The notes under the pieces: model-generated
What the model was told of the DNA's origin: nothing
The model's input: the letters and a program-made list of their open reading frames with translations, nothing else
Databases searched by the model: none
Shown here: positions 26,938 to 38,961 of the stretch, piece after piece
Numbering within the stretch: position 1 is the first letter of the stretch
Layout of the letters: each line of letters begins with the position of its first letter
DNA from: Bugulina stolonifera
Taxonomy: Eukaryota > Bryozoa > Gymnolaemata > Cheilostomatida > Bugulidae
Assembly: GCA_935421135.1 (NCBI GenBank)
Contig: OW285193.1
Location: 16,478,099-16,542,098 of the forward strand
Reading direction: 5' to 3'
DNA: 64,000 nucleotides
Program-made: the position numbers and the translations under genes

Positions 26938-27945
26938 AGTCAACATTCACACTGCCGTTTATACCAACTACTAGCGGCGAGCGGCCAACGCTAAACACAA
27001 CTACATTATATAGTGACATGCTCCAGTGAGCGGTAGGGGTCAACGAGTTCAACAAGCTGAACTTTAAAGGTGGGCTGTACTGAAAGTTTCAGAGTTATTT
27101 TCACCAAAATAATAATGTTAGTATTACTTGATACCTCTACAAACACATCTAAACTGTTTTAGTAGTAGCTAATAGACGCTAAACTACAAAAAAGTAGCCC
27201 CAAAATTTCTAAAATAACCATAGTGATGTCAGCATTAGGAGTTGTCTCCACCTAGCTTTATGTTAATTTTCAAAACTTCTACTTTGATTATCTCAACTCT
27301 GACACGCTATATAGAAGCAATATTGAGCTCTCACAACTTTTTTATAAGAGATACAGTGTTCATTCAATAAAACAGATACTAGCAATTATAGTACTACGTC
27401 CTACAGGTTCAACACACCAGTCGAATAAGAATGCATGTTATTCATGAGATAAACAAGTGGCCTATATTGACCAATCAAATTCCAAACTCAAGTCATTTAA
27501 TAATTTTTCGCAACGAATTGTGTTTTTTATTGTCTAGGAATATTAACTAGCATTTAATCTACAAACCCATTTTTTCGTTTTGTGATATTCCTAGTACAAC
27601 AAGGATAAACACTCAATTAAAATTTCTTGTTTATAATAACATAATGAGTGGTCTGGCATTCACTCCCCCCAATGATGCAATTCACTAGTTTTAACAGAGC
27701 TGGGTACCATGATGACATCATGTATCCCAGCTGGTATTGTGCTAACTGGTTCAGCTGCTACTAGGCTTTCTAATGGTGTATTCAACTCATAACGTCAAAA
27801 TTTCAGTACAGTCCACCTTTAAACCCTGCCGCTAACTAACACATGCCAGCTATAGTAAAGTAATAGCTAACCACATTGTGGTTAGCGTTGGCCACTCACC
27901 GCTAGTAGTTGGTATAAATGGCAGTGTGAATGTGTGAATGTTGCA
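26938..27945. mobile_element. Harbinger-like non-autonomous element with long inverted repeats
   Basis: The left end, starting AGTCAACATTCACACTGCC, pairs with a right end ...GGCAGTGTGAATGT...TTGCA. The inverted repeats run about 50 bp (through TTATACCAACTACTAGCGG), with a further inverted pair inside (GGTGGGCTGTACTGAAA / TTTCAGTACAGTCCACC). A 3-bp TAA flanks it at 26935-26937 and 27946-27948. The paralogous sites at 39,490 and 47,125 read ACTGTAACATTGTGAT without the insert, confirming the boundaries. TWA duplications are typical of PIF/Harbinger. No coding capacity seen. Confidence 0.85.
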
Positions 27946-30309
27946 TAACACTGCGATGGGATGTGATGGATTTGTATTGGAATTATTATTACAGATTCTA
28001 CAACTAAGAGGAGAGAGAAATGTTATGAAGGTATATTGTTGTTTATAACACTAATGATGATGATGATGCCAACAGCAGCATGAGTTTGCCCTCCTCTCTT
28101 TATAACTGGTAAGAGTAAGTACAGACTTGCACAAACGGCTCACTGGAATGTGCACACACCAGCCTGGGGGCAAAGTCCCAGGCAGTATCTACTGCTAATA
28201 TCGTGAATTCAAAAAAAATTCCTTTGATATTACTGTACTATATTCTTACAAGTTGTTTACACACAAGGCTATAGCTACTAAATGCTGTACAATTGTATAA
28301 TATTATGTGCATTGCTACATGGCTGCTTACTTTACTATTCCTGTGGGTAATTTTAGGGAATTCCTGGAGAGAAATGATGTGTATATTGACAACAAGACCT
28401 GCTACATTTCAAGATGAATAAGGACAGTTTACAATCTACTACATTGTATAATACAACTGTAATATCCTACTATCAAACAATAAAACTGTACTAAGATCAA
28501 AATACATAGTCTGCTGTATAATGTATAGCCCATGGCAAAGGGTTATTTATTGGCTGTGGCATACTATTTTTATGTCTTTGGCATATTAGTCCAGAAAAAC
28601 TTATTGACTAATATGCTAATACATTTGCATTAGGCCTACATGTTCATAAATACAAAACTAAATATCTGTAGCAATATAACATAATATTAGTGCCTTACCT
28701 GGGCGATATAACACTGAGCTAGTAGCCTTGTGTGATTCTTACTGTCTTCAAAAGTTTGAGAACTTTGACTAAGTAGGCGGCCTGGGTTCGTCCTGTGCGA
28801 AGACACAATCTATTCTATACATTATTGACAGCAATACAGTATCATCATAGATTTAATGTAAATAATGTCATTCCATGAGTATATTTTAAAGTTGAGAAAG
28901 GATAACTCCTCATCCATTTGTTCCATATTATTAACGAGAAAATGGAGTATAAATTTCTAAACAACTAGTTAATATATATGAGGCCATATAGCTGAAATAC
29001 TAGAAGCTTTAATAACAACAATAATGATACTTAGAGCAGAGTAACTGACCTGTTGAAAGAAAAAATCACAAATTTTGAAGTCAATTTACATGAAAAGGTC
29101 ACAATTATCAAAATTCACAATTTTACCCAAAAGTCATGTCTTCTTATGAGTCATGGGCCCATCTGTATTGATAGTCTAAGATTCTTAATTAACAAACCCA
29201 GCATCTTTCTGTTTGCTTAGCTATAATTTAGACAGAGATCAGCATTGGCCTAGCGGTGTTAAGATGGGCACCCAACCTTGTAATGCTACTGTGCTACTAC
29301 AGGTACTTTGCCATTGCTGAAGTACCTTTCCCATCTCAAGTAGAAACAATACAGATCTCTTCAAATCATTGCTTTCTTACCTGCATGGAATTAATAGCTG
29401 GAAATAAAGCCATAACAGCCTAGCTATCATTCATGTCCCTTCCATCTAATAAACACCTTACACAGTAAGCACGAGAACCAAACTAGGGTGGCTGCAGCAG
29501 CATATTTAGTGAAAATACTTAGAAATAGAGAATAAATTTTATTATAGTAATAATAATTAATTTTACTATGTGACTGGTTCCTGTGAGTTGTATTGCAATC
29601 AGCCAGAATACAATACAGTATACAGATTATTCATGATAGACTATGACCATTTTGTCACCAATCCATGCAGTAGTGTATAACTGTGTTTAAAACTATTTAA
29701 ACTACATGTATGTCACTTTAGTCTTGTAACAATTATAGCATTCTATCACTTAGTCTTGTTCAGAAAAAATAATTATGATTATGTTCTCTATAACATACCA
29801 TTCAATAACACTATATAGAGTTGGAACACAGGCTACATGAGCTACATGACTGTATAGTTGGGTGTGGAACTGGCCTGAATAAATATCAAAGAAAAGTTCC
29901 TGGTAATCAATATTTACTGTTTTTATGTAACTATAGAATTAATGTCACTTTTGTTTCTGGCGTCTGATGAATAAATGTGCATTCTGCTGGTATTCTACAA
30001 GGTGTCACACTCTGTAACTGTGATATATCAGATATCAGACTCGGGAGTCAATACTGAAAATAGTACAAATGTAATATGCCCAGTCTCAGCATTCTATTTA
30101 CTTTATAACATAGTCAAGTCCCTGAACAATTTGACAGACCTGGTCACCAAGTAGGCAACTACTAAACTGCTGTAAAAAGCTGACAATGTTCAATAACAGG
30201 CTGTATGGACTTGCTAAATAATTGAATCCTGTTCTGGGCTAGCAGCAAATGTGAACAAGTCAGATTCCGGTTAAATTTATATTTAGTCGTTCTGTTTAAT
30301 AATAGAAAT

Positions 30310-30370
30310 GTCATCTTCATTTGACATTTTATAAATATATTCAGTTGGTACTCTAAAAGTGGTATAAAGG
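30310..30370 (+). promoter_or_regulatory. Core promoter of peptide gene copy 1
   Basis: Conserved module: TTGACATTTTATAAATATAT, then TCAGTTGGTACTCTAAAAGT, then GGTATAAAGG (TATA at 30,363). The leader exon ends at 30,420 before GTGAGTGTC. The same module precedes the other array genes. Confidence 0.8.
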
Positions 30371-30604
30371 CCATTGCACCGTTTGGGTGAAAAAACAAGC
30401 GCAAGATCAGGATCAGGTGGGTGAGTGTCTTATTGTACTATAATCATTAACAAAATTTATTTGCAACACTTCACCTTTTCACTACAAGATAAGTCGGTAT
30501 AAAATAGTAGAAAAAACGTTTCCAGGTGTAGTTTATTTGTTTTAGTTCTGTTCAGCTTATTCCTGGAGGATATTATTAATTTGTTCATTTTAATATACTA
30601 CATG

Positions 30605-31680
30605 TACATTCATTTCTATATTTCACTACTTATATCCTATATTATACTATATATTCCTATATTATACTATAATAATATCCCTATATTATACTATATATTC
30701 CTATATTATGCTGTTTATATCCTATAATATACTATATATTCCTATATTATGCTGTTTGTATCCTAGAATATACTATCTATTCCTATATTATACTATAATA
30801 ATATCCCTATATTATACTATTGTAATGGTTTCTGTGATTTGGTGCGGTCGTCCTTGGACGACTATCGACCCAGAAATGAAGTGCCTACGAGTGGTAATAG
30901 GACTTCGCATTACATGAAAGATCGAGCGGTCTCAGTAGCTTAAGAACTACCAAAGATGACCCATCTGGTCCCAAGTCTGACCTGCAGACTATACAATGAA
31001 AGAGAGTGATCCGACCTAGTAGGCGGTTCGCTAAGCGAATGACCTGACAAAAGGAAGTGAAAGTCTCTGTATCAAGTATAGATGTGTCTTTATTGAAAGC
31101 CAAGTGTAGACTGAGACAATGAACAGTAAAACAGTGCCCTTTATATAGTATAAGGACTTCCGGCCGACGTGACGTCGGGAAAAGACGACGTGTGGTCGTT
31201 CGGAAGTTGCGCAACAAGATGGCCGCCGGAAGCCCGACGGCTGACCCAAAATAGGTCGGGTTCTACAAAAGTTGCTTATAATGGTCCAATTCATGTACAA
31301 AATGAATATCAATGGATTCTGAGAGGTCGGGCCTCTGTACATGGGTATAAAAGGCATTAAAAGACTTAGATATAATCATATAATCATATACAACAATATA
31401 AGAGTAAAGTACAAGCAGATATATACATGTATGCACACAATAATGAGTGTCAGATGTAAGATACGACTTGGCGTACCATCACACTATATATTCCTATATT
31501 ATACTATTTATATCCTATAATGTGCTATTTATTCCTATATTATACTATTTATATCCTATAATGTACTATATATTCCTATATTAAACTATTTATTCCTATA
31601 TTGCACTATTTATATCCTATAAAGTACTATATATTCCTATATTATACTATTTATATCATATAATGTAGGCTACTATTTAT
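30605..31680 (+). repeat. TATATTCC-type simple repeat split by an LTR-like insert
   Basis: About 20-bp units of TATTCCTATATTATACTATA and TATATCCTATAATGTACTAT occupy intron 1 of copy 1 at about 30,605-30,820 and 31,484-31,680. The same repeat occurs in the equivalent intron of copy 3 (about 45,720-45,855) and weakly in copy 4 near 48,690. Confidence 0.85.
30821..31483. mobile_element. Solo-LTR-like insertion
   Basis: A 663-bp GC-richer block starts TGTAATGGT and ends ACCATCACA (TG...CA, short imperfect inverted ends), flanked by CTAT on both sides and interrupting the simple repeat. A diverged relative lies inverted at about 50,364-50,676. It shares CGATCTTTCATGTAATG-type text and the GTATAGATGTGTCTTTATTG stretch. 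No internal protein region is present, so a solo LTR fits best. The class is inferred. Confidence 0.65.
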
Positions 31681-31754
31681 TCCTGCAGTGTATATTATCT
31701 GTATGAACCTTCTGGATTCATTATTACAGATTCAGCAACTAAGGGAGAAACAAC

Positions 31755-32111
31755 ATGAAGGTATTGCTGTTTGTAACACTGTTGATGATGATGATGATAA
31801 CAATGATGCCAGTGTCAGCATGGATTATTGACTGGAAGCCTCCAGGCCTCCGGTGAGAGTTTACCTCCCTACATGTGTCACCCAATTCTCCAACCATATA
31901 ATATACATGTACATATTGTACTATATACATACGCAGTACGTCAGTTTTGCTCATACACATACAATGATTACATTGTAGTAGGCCTACATACTTCATGTGC
32001 ATACATTATATTCCATTTCCATGAATATGATTCTGTTCTGCTTATTTTAGATTTTGTGACAATGGAAGAGGTCTTGAGATCAATGGAAAATGCATTCCAT
32101 TGCCAGTCTAA
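31755..32111 (+). CDS. Putative secreted single-disulfide peptide, copy 1
   Basis: Coding exons 31755-31852 and 32051-32111, phase-2 intron, 52 codons plus TAA. The leader exon is at about 30,390-30,420, and the exon holding the ATG starts at 31,730. Residues 1-22 form a signal peptide with a Met-run core (LLMMMMITMMPVSA). The predicted mature peptide, about 30 residues, begins with Trp (WIIDWKPPG) and has two Cys 11 residues apart in the motif C-D-N-G-R-G-L-E-I-N-G-K-C, ending IPLPV. Poly(A) signal at 32,205-32,210. Its closest sister is copy 3, with the same C-terminus. No known family recognised. Confidence 0.85.
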
Positions 32112-32204
32112 CCTTGACCCTTCTTGAATTACACCAGACCGTAGCTATAAACATGCTACAAGAAGTACTATCAATATTGTATATGAAAATTTCTGCTATC
32201 AAAT

Positions 32205-32210
32205 AATAAA
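32205..32210 (+). promoter_or_regulatory. Poly(A) signal of copy 1
   Basis: AATAAA in the context AATAATAAAACTGTA, repeated almost verbatim after copies 2, 3 and 4. Confidence 0.7.
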
Positions 32211-32211
32211 A

Positions 32212-33222
32212 CTGTATATTATAACATAAATCTATTGATCTCAAAGTGTATAGTTGGTATTTCTTTAGTAACTATGAGAGCCATTATATAATATGAATAC
32301 ACATTCCCTGAGTGTTATTGGAGGTGCTCACAGCATGGCCTGTGGGAAAGACAACTTCTAGCTTTCAATAAATAATTATAATTATATTTCCTTGCTATAT
32401 CTACATTAGATTTATACTACACTGAAGGTTGTAATGTCTAAGTCCTTATAGGCCTATTAAAGTGAAAATTAGATGTGAGTACTTGAACAAAGGGCTAAAT
32501 CAGGCACTACTGAACAGTTGTGCTATAGTATGTCCCCCCCTCTCCCTGTAATGTAGCACAATTACATGTATACTACTACTGGGACTACGCATGTTACACA
32601 GGGCTTTGTAGCCAAATATGGGAAACAATTCTACTTTAGCTGAGTTATAAACACACATTTAGCTTGTTTAAAAGTGTATAAATGCACCCTGTGTAAACCT
32701 TGAATTTGTATGTAATTCATTGTAACAAGTACTTGGCTGTGTGTGGGGTATATAGCATCAAGTGATGTCAACCTACTTAGAAACAAGAGAAGATACAGCA
32801 TAGGCTCAGAGTATGAGTATGAAGTTGATAGTGTGCCTTATAACATTAGCATTACCTATCCAGTTATATCTTGTCCAGTCCTCCTGCTTCAGGTCCGTGG
32901 TCTCTTCAGGCCGTTATTTTATTGTGACCATCCAATTAAGTTTGAGCCTTCCTCTTTTCTTCTTGCCAGCTATCTTTACATCTTCTACTATCTGCAAATG
33001 ATCATGCCATTGAAGTGTCTCATTCTCATGTGTGTGTCGAAACTGGTTTTACTTTTGTTTCACTTTTTATTTCCTCGTTCCTAACATGATCCTCCTAACT
33101 GATTCCATATAGCGTTGACGTCTATATTGCTTGAAAAGAAAGTAATTCTTCTATCCACAAACAACTTTTCTTCCAGCTCTCTTTTAATGGGATTAGTACA
33201 ATGGTAGTAAGCTAGCTATTGC
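32212..33222. repeat. Spacer with duplicated block X1, no gene
   Basis: Copy 1 and its downstream flank to about 32,980 align with copy 3 and its flank to about 46,890 (for example GTGCTCACAGCATGGCCTGT and TATGAAGTTGATAGTGT). Fragments also recur near 50,150-50,360. Only chance frames are present. Confidence 0.75.
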
Positions 33223-33674
33223 TGCTGTTATACTGTGGTGAATCAGCCTCCGTGGTAATAGTCAGTCTCCCTTGGCTAACCACACTCTGACTATATTTAC
33301 TCTTATACATGCATTGACATTACCTTCCTTATATCCAATCTTACACATGCATGGACATTACTCTGTTATTATAATCAACGAGCTATGCATAGTGTGCTTT
33401 GTATTGTTATCATTAACCAATCAGGTTAAGCAACTCTTTCTACACTCCTGCTGTTATACTGTGGTGAATCAGCCTCCGTGGTAATAGTCAGTCTCCCTTG
33501 GCTAACCACACTCTGACTATATTTACTCTTATACATGCATTGACATTACCTTCCTTATATCCAATCTTACACATGCATGGACATTACTCTGTTATTATAA
33601 TCAACGAGCTATGCATAGTGTGCTTTGTATTGTTATCATTAACCAATCAGGTTAAGCAACTCTTTCTACACTCC
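33223..33674 (+). repeat. Tandem duplication, 2 x 226 bp
   Basis: The segment starting TGCTGTTATACTGTGGTGAA at 33,223 is repeated at 33,449. Both copies end AACTCTTTCTACACTCC and I saw no difference between them. This implies a very recent event, or an assembly duplication. Identical short frames in both copies are a by-product. Confidence 0.92.
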
Positions 33675-34060
33675 TTGTGAGTTCTACACCATCGGACTTT
33701 AGCCGATCCCGGATTCCTTATGAATCTAACGCCAGGTCTAAGTCCTCAGATTACTACTACTTCTTTCTACACTCCTTTGGAGTATAAACCTGCAGACCTA
33801 CGTCGACCCTGGACTCTTTCATGAGTCTCAGCCTCGGCCCACGTCATTATCGACAATAATAGAGCATTAACTAACTGTTCACTCTTTATGTAATGTGTGG
33901 AAGTTACCTTGGTCGTCCTCTACCAACCTCCAAGCACTTCCCATACACCTGTGCCATATCGGCACTCGTATGTAACACAGCTCAAAACATTACAGTATTT
34001 TGCACACCAGAGATGCCATTGCATAATATAAAGTATGACTATGTTTTGCTTACTTTTTTT

Positions 34061-34090
34061 ATACCGCTACCAATATACTGGTAGCGGTAT
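34061..34090. repeat. Perfect 12-bp-arm palindrome
   Basis: ATACCGCTACCA, then ATATAC, then TGGTAGCGGTAT. The Z1 counterpart (about 26,110) keeps only the inner CTACCAATATACTGGTAG, so the outer pairs changed after duplication. Confidence 0.7.
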
Positions 34091-34504
34091 AAACAAAATT
34101 GTATTTTGCGTTTATAAATAATATTTATTGCAATGTTAGAAAATAATACAATTTCATGCTGGTGGTTTAAGCTAAGGTGGAGGTAGTTAACCCCTGTGGT
34201 TTAGATAAATATCCAATTACGACAAATTCCACTGGTGCCCTGGGATAAGTTTTGAGGAAGGGCGTCGACTCATTTTGTCAGCCTTGACTTCCTCACCTTG
34301 CATGGTAAAGAGTGAGGGACGGGAGACAGCCTTCCAGCAGTCAACATGACATCAAGGCGTGACTCAGGCTAAGGAAGAGGTAGCAATCCCCTCTCAGTAG
34401 TCCCCACATGTCTATTCTAGCTGACTATTAAAAAATAGTAAATTAATTAATATTATTAGTTTTCACAGTTCATAAATATATTCTGCTGGTATCTCAAGAA
34501 GTTG

Positions 34505-35419
34505 TATAAAAAGCGTCTGACTACGGCTGTAGTATCAGTAACATCAGCTCATACCAGACCAGAGGAGAGGACTATCACCAGGTGAGATTCATACCTACTA
34601 AGATACATTAATATATACAAGTCTCATGTAACTGAGAGATCTGTGTATTATTCTGTATTTTCATCTTTTGATGACATTAAAACAATAGCTAACTCATGGA
34701 TTTGTATTGGAATAGTTATTACAGATTCTACAGTACAACTAAGACAAGAGAAATAATATGAATGTATTGCTGTTTATAACACTGGTGATGGTGATGATGC
34801 CAACAGCAGCATGGGTTTACGCTCCCCCTATATAACTGGAATAAGTAGAAAGTAAGTACAGACTTTTACAATACAATTAACAAACTTCAAACGACTCACT
34901 GGGTCGTGAACACACCAGCCTAGGCCAAAAGAAATCCTTATTTTCGTGCGAGACACTGCCGGTGGGCCGATCAGCTAGGAATCGTTTTTCTCAACAATGC
35001 AAAATCCCTGGTCAATAGCCCTTTTGGGCCTAGGTCGGACGACCATCTTCGGAATTTTATTTTTTACCCAGGTCTGCTTAGTATTTTGAACTAAAAAAAT
35101 ATTGGATGTTACTGTATATTGTATATTCTTACAAGTTGTTTACATACAAGCCTATAGCTTTTTAACAATTCAATTATACAGATTGTATAATATTATGCAC
35201 ATTGCTACATGACTGCACACCTTTAATTTCTGGTGGGTAATTTTAGGACATGCTTGGAGAGATATGCTGGTATGTACATTGACAAAAAGTGCTACAGGCC
35301 CTACGTACACTAGTAGTCTTCACTCGTGACACTTGAATGATGAATAAGGACAGTTTACAGTCAACTACATTGTAATACAACTGTAGATTTGATGTAGTGT
35401 TCTACTATTCTACAATAAA
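34505..35419 (+). pseudogene. Peptide gene of the second set, copy C, frame closed before the donor
   Basis: TATAAAAAG at 34,505; leader exon to 34,581 (CACCAG|GTGAG); acceptor at 34,724; ATG at 34,758. The frame runs 25 codons (signal-like MNVLLFITLVMVMMPTAAW) to TAA at 34,833, ahead of the GTAAGTAC donor at 34,852. The last exon from 35,247 would encode CLERYAGMYIDKKCYRPYVH, with Cys 12 residues apart; AATAAA is at 35,414. Either a pseudogene, by loss of two bases relative to sister copies, or a gene now making only a very short product. Confidence 0.6.
34918..35075. mobile_element. Diverged internal part of a TA-target MITE
   Basis: Text such as GAACACACCAGCCTAGGCCA and GGCCTAGGTCGGACGACCAT matches the interior of the MITEs at 36,630 and 42,969. 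No clear ends remain. Confidence 0.6.
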
Positions 35420-36629
35420 CTGTACTAAGATCAAAATACGCCTATAGTCTGCTGCATAGTGCATGGCGCAGGGTTATTTATTGGCTGTGGTATACTATTA
35501 TTATGTTAGTGAATTACAATGTAGTAGTGTTTCGCCCAGAGCGACCTATTGACTAATTTGTTAATAAATTTGCATTACATATTCATAAAAATGTAAAATT
35601 AAAGATTTGTAGCAATATAACAAATTTATTGTCTTCACTAATTTTGTCTATTACTTGAAAATTTTATAACAAACGTGCCTAATATTACCAGTTTTATTTG
35701 CATTTTCTCATAGTTCAGAGTTATCTCCTCTACCTTCATGTTTCTTTTTAGCCTCCAAATATTTATACGTATAGCAAATCTTAGCCAGAAATACCAGGCT
35801 ATTATTTCTTATTTATTGCTAGCCACTCAAATTTCATCCTAGCTTGCAAATAGAGGCTAGTATTTTATTATTAAATAAAACAGTTCATCATCATTTTTTT
35901 TATTAAAATGATAAGAACTAAGCTACAGGCTTTTTATTTATTTCCTGTACTAAACATTGCTAGCAGATCAATTAGCAGCTTAGTGACAATCGAATGCAGC
36001 TGTAGCCCTATGAAACCAATGAATACATGCATTTCGATGGCTTTGTTGGAAACCAAGGATTAGGTGGAATCGATGGTGAATAGACCAACGAAAATCGCCA
36101 TCGAATATCGAATGCTATTGGCGATTCCCAACCCTGTATACATATAACACTGGGCTGGTAGCCTGGTAGCCTGTCTTTGGTGGCTTGAGAACTCTGACTA
36201 AGTAGGAGTGTATTACACTACCATAATTTTCTCTTTCCTGTAAATAATGAATAAATACTGAAACAGGAAAACCCACAATACAAAGTATATGCAATATACA
36301 TGTACATTACATTCTGTAAAATATTGACAGGTTATCATTGGCCAGATTCTTCCATATTATTATATAATTTCATTTGTCTAGAACCAAAATTTGTTACAGT
36401 GGCCTTTTTCTATGGGCCTGGGGGAGGGATGGGCTTAATATCAGATACAACCAATTCAAAGGTAGAAGTAAGCTGTTGTTGTTGAGTCCACCAATGGGCT
36501 GGCAGCACCACTAAAGGCTCCAGTGTAGCAGCCAACCCATTTAGTCTTGATGGACTTGCACCACATTGAAGACAAGATAACTCCTACTACATCATGCTGA
36601 GATCCATTGTTAGTATTGAGAGACAAGTA

Positions 36630-36894
36630 GTGTCTTCGCGACCAAATTTCAGGCACAGGCCAACTTGCTAAAAATGTTTTCAGCATCTTTCCGTCGCAGA
36701 GTCACGAACACACCAGGCTGGGCCAAAACAGAATCCTCATTTTTGTGCGACAAAGTCAGATGTGCCGATGAGCTAGGGATGGTTTCGACCGGCCAAGCAA
36801 AATTCCAGGCCAATAGCCCTTCTGGCCTAGGCCGGATGGCCATCTTGTGATTTGTATTTGCGACCTGGGTCCGTCCATCAGATTACGAAGACAC
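36630..36894. mobile_element. 265-bp MITE with TA target duplication
   Basis: Inverted ends GTGTCTTCGCGACC / GATTACGAAGACAC (the right end is partly mutated), flanked by TA at 36628-36629 and 36895-36896. A better preserved sister copy is at 42,969, and further fragments lie near 28,780, 34,918 and 45,175. The TA duplication suggests a Tc1/mariner-type source. Confidence 0.8.
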
Positions 36895-38812
36895 TATCTA
36901 TTCTATACATTATTGAGAGTAATACAGTACCATCACAGATATAGGCTAATGTAAATAATGTTGTTCCATGAGTATATTATCAAGTTGAGAAAGGAGAACT
37001 CCTCATCCATTTGTTCCAAAATAATGGCATTTAATAGTGCAGTACAAACTACAAATTTCTAAACAACTAGTTGATATCTGAGGCCAAACAGCTGAAACAT
37101 TAGAAGTTTTAACAAATAGTAATAATACCTAGAGCAGAGTAACTGATCTGTAATCAGTGTTAAAAGGAAAAATCACAAATTTTGAAGTCAATTTACATGA
37201 AAAGGTCACAGTTATCAAGACCCACAATTTTACCCAAAAGTCATGTCTTCTTATGAGTCATGGGCCCATCTGTATTGATAGTCAAGGATTCTCAATTTAC
37301 AAACCCAGCATCTTTCTGTTTGCTTAGCTATAATTTAGACAGAGATCAGCATTGGCCTAGCGGAGCTGGATGGGTACACAGCATTGTAAGCTACTGTGCT
37401 ACTACAGTTACTTTGCCGTTGTTGAAGTACCCTTTCCCATTTCAAAAATAAAAAAATGCAGATCTCTTTAGATCATTGCTTTCTTACCTGCATGGAATTA
37501 ATAGCTGGAAATAAAGCCATAACAGCTTCGCTATCATTCATACTGCTATTGATGTCCCTTGCGTCTAATAAACACTTTACTTTACATGTTAAGCACAAGA
37601 ATAAAACTAGGGTGGCTGCAGCAACATATTTAGTGAAAATGCTTAGAAATAGAGAATAAATTTTATTATAGTAATAATAATTAATTTAACTATATCACTG
37701 GTTCCTGTGAGTTGTATTGCAATCAGCCAGAATACAATACAGTATACAGATTATTCATGATAGACTATGACCATTTTGTCACAAATCCATGCAGTAGTGT
37801 ATAACTGTGTTTAAAACTATTTAAACTACATGTATGTCACTTTAGTCTTGTAACAATTATAGCAATTATAGCGTTCAATCACTTAGTCTTGTTCAGAAAA
37901 AATAATTATGATGATGTTCTCTATAACATACCATTCAATAATACTATATAGAGTTGGAACACCGGCTACATGAGCTACATGACTGTATAGTTGGGTGTGG
38001 AATTGGCCTGAAAAGATATCAAAGAAAATTTCCTGGTAGTCTATATTATTTTACTGTTTGTATGCAATTATAGAATTAATCTCACTTTGGTTTTTGGCAT
38101 CTGATAAATAAATATAAATTCTACAAGGTGTCACACTCTGTAACTGTGATGTATCAGATATCAGATTTGGGAATCAATACTGGAAATAGTAAAAATGTAC
38201 TCTGTCATAGTTTCAGCATGCTATCTACTTAGTAACATAGTCATGTTGTTAGTGATTTGTTATATAGTAGAGATAATCTCACACCTCACTACTATTATGA
38301 TCTATGTTTTATTATGAAGTAAAGTTCCTGAATTGGTTAATGCAGTCTACCCTCAGTCTGTTGTAATCACTATGTACAAGTTTTACACAATGTTTAACTG
38401 AAAAGGTAATTTAAACAAGGTTCTTTATAAAAGTCAAGAAGTCAAACAATGTAAGATGAAAGAGCTTATATCTGTAGACAAGCTGTAAACTCTCAATTTA
38501 ACACCAAATTCAAATTTCAAACTGAGAAATTTTGTCTGTGAAGAAATATAAAGGCTAAAACACCATACTTTAAAAACATCTAAGACAAGGGATATGCACT
38601 ATATCTATGATTGTACATGTAGGTTGTAGATTTAACTACCTGACTTCTTGTAGTCTAGCACATGATTGTAGAGCGTTTGAGATGGAGATGCTCACACAAG
38701 GTTTGATAAATTATGATGATCACATAAAACTAAATACCAGTTCGATAGCTGCAGATAAATGTTGCTGAAGTTGAGATCAGTTAGCTAGCTGTTAGTAGTA
38801 CAGGTTGTACTA

Positions 38813-38961
38813 CAGTCATGGGCACTAATAAGCTGTTGATCATAATTGGAAGTTGTCCTCTCCCAATTTATCTTCCTCTTTTTTAGGAGAAAAAAAGAGG
38901 AAGATAAATTGGGAGAGGACAACTTTTAATTATGATCAACAGCTTGTTGGCCCATGACTAG
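38813..38961. mobile_element. Foldback element with 70-bp near-perfect arms
   Basis: CAGTCATGGGC... pairs with ...GCCCATGACTAG, flanked by TA on both sides (38811-38812, 38962-38963). The arms (including GTTGATCATAATT and GTTGTCCTCTCCCAATTTAT) match with only a few differences and leave a loop of about 5 nt. The CAGT-type end and TA site suggest a Tc1/mariner MITE. A transcript crossing it would form a long hairpin. Confidence 0.85.

Larger units (their letters stand above)
26279..28484 (+). pseudogene. Broken peptide gene, second set, copy B
   Basis: TATAAAAAG at 26,279, a leader exon ending at 26,355 (CACCAG|GTGAG), an acceptor at 27,994, then ATG at 28,025. Relative to the copy at 47,218 the reading frame has a 2-base insertion after GTAT, which brings a stop after seven codons, and the expected Trp at the signal-peptide end reads TGA. 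A donor (28,109 or 28,115) and an acceptor (28,356) survive. The last exon retains the YIDNK/TCY motif, but the first Cys is Phe. AATAAA is at 28,479. Intron 1 holds a minisatellite and a Harbinger-like element. Almost certainly a pseudogene with an intact promoter. Confidence 0.75.
26038..30080. repeat. Duplicated block Z1 (copies: Z2 33,990-38,250; Z3 about 42,005-45,110)
   Basis: Long stretches align base for base with Z2 and Z3: the promoter and leader of the second peptide set (Z1/Z2), its last exon, the spacer beginning AAGATCAAAATAC (28,491; 35,427; 42,171), and a distal spacer with GAGAAAGGATAACTCCTC-like text. The three copies differ by insertions, which lets empty and filled sites be compared. 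The block carries one broken peptide gene and an orphan promoter-like module near 29,990. Confidence 0.85.
33990..38250. repeat. Duplicated block Z2
   Basis: Aligns with Z1 from TTGCACACCAGAGATGCCAT onward. Compared with Z1 it has an extra stretch of about 270 bp (34,084-34,358) and a MITE at 36,630. It lacks Z1's Harbinger-like element and 22-bp minisatellite. Confidence 0.8.

Noticed and set aside
33272..33680. Two identical short frames suggesting a conserved microprotein
   Set aside because: They are identical only because they lie in the two copies of a 226-bp tandem duplication; no signal peptide, splice or family evidence.
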